This document shows positions 6,704 through 10,310 of a stretch of DNA of 10,310 nt, piece by piece (within the stretch, counting starts at the first letter, position 1; each line of letters starts with the position of its first letter). The DNA is from Planctomycetales bacterium (GTDB lineage Bacteria > Planctomycetota > UBA11346), in NCBI GenBank assembly GCA_025362255.1, contig JANYGY010000006.1:1-10310 (forward strand). Direction: 5' to 3'. The notes beneath the pieces are model-generated. The model was not told the DNA's origin. It was given only the letters and a program-made list of their open reading frames with translations, and did not search any database. Made by a program: the position numbers and the translations under genes.

Positions 6704-7786
6704 TTATTTCTTACGTTTTTTCTTCACGTTCAACTTGTCAGCGGGTAGTTCATCCGGGCCGCTGGTGATGGTCAGCTCAGGCAACACCTTCTTCAGCGCC
6801 GCGATGCCAGCGGGAGTGGTCTTCGTCTGCCAAACGAACAGCTCTTCGAGATTCTTCAGAGGGCGCAAGGCCGCCAATCCACCATCGCCGATCTCAGTGC
6901 CGAACAGATTCAGGTAGGTCAGTTGCGGACAGCCGCTGAGCGCGGCGAGGCCGGCGTCGGTCACAGGCGTCTTCTCCAGGTGCAGGCGTTGCAGATTGGT
7001 GAAGTCAGCCAGTACCTTGAGCTGCTTGTCGGTGATCCCCGAGTTTGCCAGATCGAGGAAAGCCACTGCCGGTCCGATTTTGGCAAGGAGCGGCAGATGT
7101 TCGTTGGTCAGCCCGTTTTTGGTGTGCGCGGCATTCACATCCAGCCAGCCGCCGGGCAGCGTGGTGATGACATATTGCTGGGCGACCAGGGCGGTGATCG
7201 CGAATTGCGGCGCTGCGGGGGCGGGAATGACCGGGGCCTCGGCAACCGGTGGCACGGCGGGGGTGGTTACTGCGCCACTGGCGTCAGTTTTATTTTGGTC
7301 TTTTTGTTCGTCAGGTTTCTTTATTTCATCAGTTTTTTTTTGCCCTTGAGGATTTTTCGCATCCGTCGGCGCAGTCATCTGGTCTTCAGGTGCGGGTGGC
7401 GCGACCGGCTTTTCTGCTGGTTTGTCGGTAGTTGCGGCGGTCGGAGCCGGGGAGGTGATCCAGCCGTTGATGATCGCCAGTTGTTCCGCGGTCAGGCGAT
7501 CGCCTTTGGGCGGCATCCGATCGTCGTCGCCATCCGGCAGCAGGGCGCGGCTGTAGAGCTTGCTGTCGGTCGGGTTGCCGGGCACCACGATCGGGCCGGC
7601 TTTGCTGCCTTTGGCCAGCCATTCCGGGCTGTCGAGACGCAGCCCGGCTTTTTGCTTTTTCTCGCCATGGCACTCGATGCAGCGCGCATCGAGGACGCCC
7701 TTGAGCTGATCCCACGTGGTTTCAGCGGCAGGTAACCCGAGTCCGCAAAAAGTTAGGCCGGTGAGCAGCAGAATCGGTAATCGCAT
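6704..7786 (-). CDS. Secreted cytochrome c (PSCyt1-like) fused to leucine-rich repeats
   Basis: The product (360 aa) begins with a Sec-type signal peptide (MRLPILLLTGLTFCGLGLPA, cleavage near A20/A21). A cytochrome c domain of the planctomycete type follows: heme motif CIECH (C36, C39, H40), then GLRLDSPE (48-55) and PGNPTDSKLY (69-78), with M91 in DDDRMPP as the probable distal ligand. Residues 112-195 are a Pro/Ala/Lys/Asp/Gln-rich linker. Residues 241-336 contain four leucine-rich repeats of exactly 24 residues (starting at 241, 265, 289, 313), an arrangement used for protein binding. The tail is basic (KKKRKK). Likely role: a cell-surface or periplasmic electron-transfer protein with a binding module; partner unknown. 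The ATG at 7786 has AGGG upstream. It lies 39 bases after the DUF1501 gene, probably in the same operon. The linker DNA is unusually AT-rich and contains a run of nine A. Confidence 0.92.
   Translation of the reverse strand: MRLPILLLTGLTFCGLGLPAAETTWDQLKGVLDARCIECHGEKKQKAGLRLDSPEWLAKGSKAGPIVVPGNPTDSKLYSRALLPDGDDDRMPPKGDRLTAEQLAIINGWITSPAPTAATTDKPAEKPVAPPAPEDQMTAPTDAKNPQGQKKTDEIKKPDEQKDQNKTDASGAVTTPAVPPVAEAPVIPAPAAPQFAITALVAQQYVITTLPGGWLDVNAAHTKNGLTNEHLPLLAKIGPAVAFLDLANSGITDKQLKVLADFTNLQRLHLEKTPVTDAGLAALSGCPQLTYLNLFGTEIGDGGLAALRPLKNLEELFVWQTKTTPAGIAALKKVLPELTITSGPDELPADKLNVKKKRKK
7333..7341 (-). repeat. A9 homopolymer in the coding strand of the cytochrome-LRR gene
   Basis: Nine consecutive T on the plus strand give nine A on the coding strand, covering codons 149-152 (CAA AAA AAA ACT). 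Adding one A gives CAA AAA AAA AAC TGA, an immediate stop. Removing one A gives a TAA stop within seven codons. Both outcomes leave a protein of about 152-154 residues with the cytochrome domain but no LRR domain. Confidence 0.9.
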
Positions 7787-7825
7787 GGTGAAACCCTGAT
7801 GAAACGGCGAAAAAAGGAAATGAGA

Positions 7826-9133
7826 TCAACTAAAGAGGCTGGTCATCGGCCGACCCTTGTCGGCGATCGTGAACGGTCGACCCGACGGGGAAATGATCAC
7901 CTTGTCCAGGGGTAAGCCCAGGGCGTAGCCGATGGTGGCATTGAATTCGGTGATTTTCACCGGGTCTTTGATGACCTCGCCACCATTGTCGCTGGTCTGA
8001 CCGTGGATTCTGCCACCGCTGATGCCGCCGCCCGCGAGCAGCCCCGAGAATGCTTTGGGATAATGATCGCGGCCTTGATTCTGATTAAGGTGCGGGGTGC
8101 GGCCGAATTCGGTCGCGAGCACGACGAGTGTCTCATCGAGCATGCCGCGGGCGCTGAGGTCCTGGAGCAACGTCGACAGGCCGCGATCGAGAATCGCCGC
8201 TTGGTCGGCCACCCGGTCGAAGTTGTCATCGTGGGTGTCCCAGCCGCCGAGCCCGACTTCGATGAAGCGCACATCGTTCTCGACCAGCCGTCGCGCGAGT
8301 AGGCAGCCCTGACCGAACGGGTTGTCGCCATAGGCGGTGCGCAGGGCTTCGGTTTCGCGTTTGATATCGAATGAGGTCAGATCCTTGCTGCCCATCAAGG
8401 TCACCGCCTCGTCGTACAGATCACGGTAGGCGCGCACGCCCTTGAGGTCGTATTTTTTCTGGAACGGGGCGTTGAAGGTCTTCAGCAGATCCAGCCGATG
8501 CGCGTATTCGTCAGCGGTGACTCCTTCCGGACGAGTGCTGTTGGGCAGGCCCTGATCGGGATTGCCCAGCGGCAGCGGCGCAAATTTCGATTCGAGGAAT
8601 CCGGCACCCGGGTGATCGCTGCCGGCGCCGATGGTGACATAGGGCGGCAGGGTCGGATTCGCTTTGCCGAGCAGGTTGCCGACCCACGCGCCGATGGTCG
8701 GATGGCGGATGGTGCCGCGCAGCTCATAGCTGGTGCGCATCAGATACTGGCCTTGTTCGTGGGCTCCTTGATTCGAGGTCAACGACCGAATCACCGCGAA
8801 TTTATCGGCATGTTTGGCCAGCAGCGGCAGATTTTCGCTGAGCTGCAGACCATCGACATTGGTCGCCAGGCTTTTGAGCGGCCCGGCATCGACGTGCCCC
8901 GGCTTGGGATCGAACGTGTCGAGGTGGCTCATGCCACCGCCCATGGAGAGGTAGATGCAGGCGCGGGCGGTGCGCCGGGGTCGGCCGGGTTCACCGGCGA
9001 ATACCGACAAGCCGCTGAAGGGCTGCAGCGCGCTCAGCACGGTGACCCCGAAAGCGGTGCGCGCGAACCCGCTCAAGAGGTCGCGGCGGGTCAGCGCGGA
9101 TTGCGAGCTGGCTAGACGGATGCGTGAGGTCAT
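7826..9133 (-). CDS. DUF1501 protein with twin-arginine signal
   Basis: The product (435 aa) belongs to DUF1501, a family related in fold to the alkaline phosphatase/sulfatase superfamily and very common in Planctomycetota and Verrucomicrobiota; its substrate is not established. The N-terminus has a Tat motif, LTRRDLL (14-20), and a hydrophobic stretch, so it should be exported folded. Family motifs seen: GGMSHLDTFDPKPG (66-79), LPLLAKHADKFAVIRSL (102-118), GAHEQGQYLMRT (123-134), GGWDTHDDN (296-304), TEFGRTP (341-347) and GRDHYP (354-359). The Asp and His residues in these motifs could form a metal site. I chose the ATG at 9133, which has GGA upstream and lies 13 bases after the DUF1553 stop; a TTG at 9157 in the same frame would overlap that gene and lacks support. 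It sits between the DUF1553 and cytochrome genes, a usual PVC arrangement, and probably works with them. Confidence 0.93.
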   Translation of the reverse strand: MTSRIRLASSQSALTRRDLLSGFARTAFGVTVLSALQPFSGLSVFAGEPGRPRRTARACIYLSMGGGMSHLDTFDPKPGHVDAGPLKSLATNVDGLQLSENLPLLAKHADKFAVIRSLTSNQGAHEQGQYLMRTSYELRGTIRHPTIGAWVGNLLGKANPTLPPYVTIGAGSDHPGAGFLESKFAPLPLGNPDQGLPNSTRPEGVTADEYAHRLDLLKTFNAPFQKKYDLKGVRAYRDLYDEAVTLMGSKDLTSFDIKRETEALRTAYGDNPFGQGCLLARRLVENDVRFIEVGLGGWDTHDDNFDRVADQAAILDRGLSTLLQDLSARGMLDETLVVLATEFGRTPHLNQNQGRDHYPKAFSGLLAGGGISGGRIHGQTSDNGGEVIKDPVKITEFNATIGYALGLPLDKVIISPSGRPFTIADKGRPMTSLFS

Positions 9134-9146
9134 GTGGGTTCCATCA

Positions 9147-10310
9147 TCATTGCACAAAGAGGAATTCGTTGCCGTTCAACAGCACCCACGCGAGGTTGTG
9201 CAAGGCCGCCTTGGTCGATTCCTTGGCCACGTCGGCGCCCGCTCCGGCTTGATTGCTTTTGCGGAAATTCAGCAGCGCGTGGGCGATCTCCTGCTTGCCC
9301 AATTCGCGTTCGGCCGGACTTGGCGGGCGGGTGAGGATCGCCAGGAAGAGGATGTCGACCTTGCTGCCGACATCCTTCGGCTTGAGCATTTCCTGATACA
9401 AGACCGAGCGTTCCTTGAGCAGTTCACGGTCGATGAACCCATTGAGCATGGTCAACGCCTGGGTCGTCGCCGGGCCACTGTTGGCGCCCTCGATGACATC
9501 GCGGTCCGATTGGCCGAACGTGCGCAGGAAATGGCCTGCCGGGGCCGGCGACGGTAGTTCATCGGCGCGGACAAACTGCTCAGGTCCGCCCTTGGGGTTC
9601 TTCTTGAACCCGACCATCCGCCCTGGGTCGGTCTGATTCACCAGCTCTTCGCGCTGCTCGTTCAGCTCTTTGAGTTGGGCCTTCGCCCGGCGGGCTTCGA
9701 TCGAGTCCTTGTTGGGGGTGTTCTCAATCAACGCGCGCAGATCTTTGCTTTGAGCCTCGATGGCGCGGATCTTGTCGCGCCTAGCCCCGAGATCCTGGGC
9801 CACCGCGAACAGCTCCTTGGCGTCTTTGCCTTTGTTGTCTTCGTAGAATTTATACAGCCGTTCCGCGCTTTCGCCGGTGCGGCCATCCAGCTCGGGCACG
9901 GCCAGGGTCAGCAGCGAATCCCACAGCTGCTCAGCCGTCATCCGGCGCAGCACCGGCCCGGGAAAGCGATAGGCGACATCCGCCGCAGGCTCGCTGAGGC
10001 TGGCGGCGCGCTGCCAGGCCTCGGTCTGGTACAGGATCTGCGAAAAATGCTTCACGTCGTAATCGACTGACCGCATGAGTTTGGTGAGGAACTCGAGCAG
10101 CTCGGGATTCGCGGCGACGGTCGTATCGGTGAGGTTGTCGACCGGCTCGATGAGGCCGAGGCCGAACGCGCGTTTCCACAGGCGATTGGCGATCACCTTG
10201 GTGAATCGCGGATTGTCCGGCGAGGTCAGCCAGTCAGCGTAGATCTTCTTTGCTTCCTGACCGTCAGTGATCAGACCTGGAGGATCGAACAACGTCTTGG
10301 CTGAGACCGT
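9147..10310 (-). CDS. DUF1553 (PSD1) protein, C-terminal part, runs off the window
   Basis: The reading frame is open to the right edge of the window, so only the last 387 or so residues are seen and the true start lies outside. The residues KTLFDPPGLITDGQEAKK and the family-typical RFTKVIANRLWKRAFGLGL, FSQILYQTEAWQR, FPGPVLRRMTAEQLWDSLL, ELPSPAPAGHFLRTFGQSDR and ALTMLNG identify DUF1553, the C-terminal domain of the planctomycete PSCyt2/PSD1 proteins. Upstream of the edge one expects a DUF1549 domain, often with a cytochrome c domain in front. A long charged segment rich in Lys, Glu, Ala and Gln (GKDAKELFAVAQDLG through LKELNEQREELVNQ) looks like a coiled-coil insert. The C-terminus LLNGNEFLFVQ is normal, so this end is intact. 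Its function is not established; it is usually exported and encoded beside DUF1501, as here. Confidence 0.93.
   Translation of the reverse strand, partial: TVSAKTLFDPPGLITDGQEAKKIYADWLTSPDNPRFTKVIANRLWKRAFGLGLIEPVDNLTDTTVAANPELLEFLTKLMRSVDYDVKHFSQILYQTEAWQRAASLSEPAADVAYRFPGPVLRRMTAEQLWDSLLTLAVPELDGRTGESAERLYKFYEDNKGKDAKELFAVAQDLGARRDKIRAIEAQSKDLRALIENTPNKDSIEARRAKAQLKELNEQREELVNQTDPGRMVGFKKNPKGGPEQFVRADELPSPAPAGHFLRTFGQSDRDVIEGANSGPATTQALTMLNGFIDRELLKERSVLYQEMLKPKDVGSKVDILFLAILTRPPSPAERELGKQEIAHALLNFRKSNQAGAGADVAKESTKAALHNLAWVLLNGNEFLFVQ

Noticed and set aside
6923..7735. Plus-strand open frame of 270 codons opposite the cytochrome-LRR gene, with a hydrophobic stretch resembling a membrane segment
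   Set aside because: The phenylalanine- and leucine-rich stretch is the reverse complement of the A-rich linker codons. The opposite strand carries clear heme and LRR motifs.
9134..9157. TTG start for the DUF1501 protein at 9157
   Set aside because: It would overlap the end of the DUF1553 gene and put eight residues before the Tat signal. The ATG at 9133 has a GGA upstream and normal spacing.

Overview
The window reads as GC-rich bacterial chromosome, and every gene I can support lies on the minus strand, so transcription runs from high to low coordinates. The best clue to the organism is the pairing of a DUF1553 (PSD1) protein, a DUF1501 Tat-signal protein and a planctomycete-type cytochrome c (PSCyt1-like) protein. 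That combination is greatly expanded in the PVC superphylum (Planctomycetota, Verrucomicrobiota and relatives). I cannot place it more finely from sequence alone.

In transcription order there are three blocks. Block A (10310 to 6704) is an exported-protein module. It holds the C-terminal part of a DUF1553 protein that runs off the window edge, a DUF1501 protein with a twin-arginine signal, and a secreted cytochrome c joined by a charged low-complexity linker to four 24-residue leucine-rich repeats. The gaps are 13 and 39 bases, so it is probably an operon. Block B (6578 to 2337) is a tight glycogen/alpha-glucan cluster: glgC (ADP-glucose pyrophosphorylase), an unrecognised 172-residue protein, a Rho_N-like + DUF4912 protein, and a GH57 branching enzyme. 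Gaps are 7 and 15 bases, then a 1-base TGATG overlap. No glycogen synthase is present. Block C (2185 to 1) is a soluble Hanks-type Ser/Thr kinase followed by one degenerate and one intact receiver domain, then a tRNA-Lys(CTT) with an encoded CCA end.

In block B, GlgC would make ADP-glucose, a synthase encoded elsewhere would polymerise it, and the GH57 enzyme would add alpha-1,6 branches. The DUF4912 protein and the 172-residue protein are candidate accessory factors. The kinase/receiver protein could tie glucan storage to signalling, but only its position supports this.

The points most worth a second look are: the two poorly understood proteins built into the glycogen cluster; the kinase with a pseudo-receiver plus a true receiver; a run of nine A residues in the cytochrome-LRR gene where slippage by one base either way stops translation just before the LRR domain; and tandem hairpins in the glgC leader, the second abutting the ribosome binding site. 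No mobile element, CRISPR array or stretch of more than 300 bases without a gene was seen.
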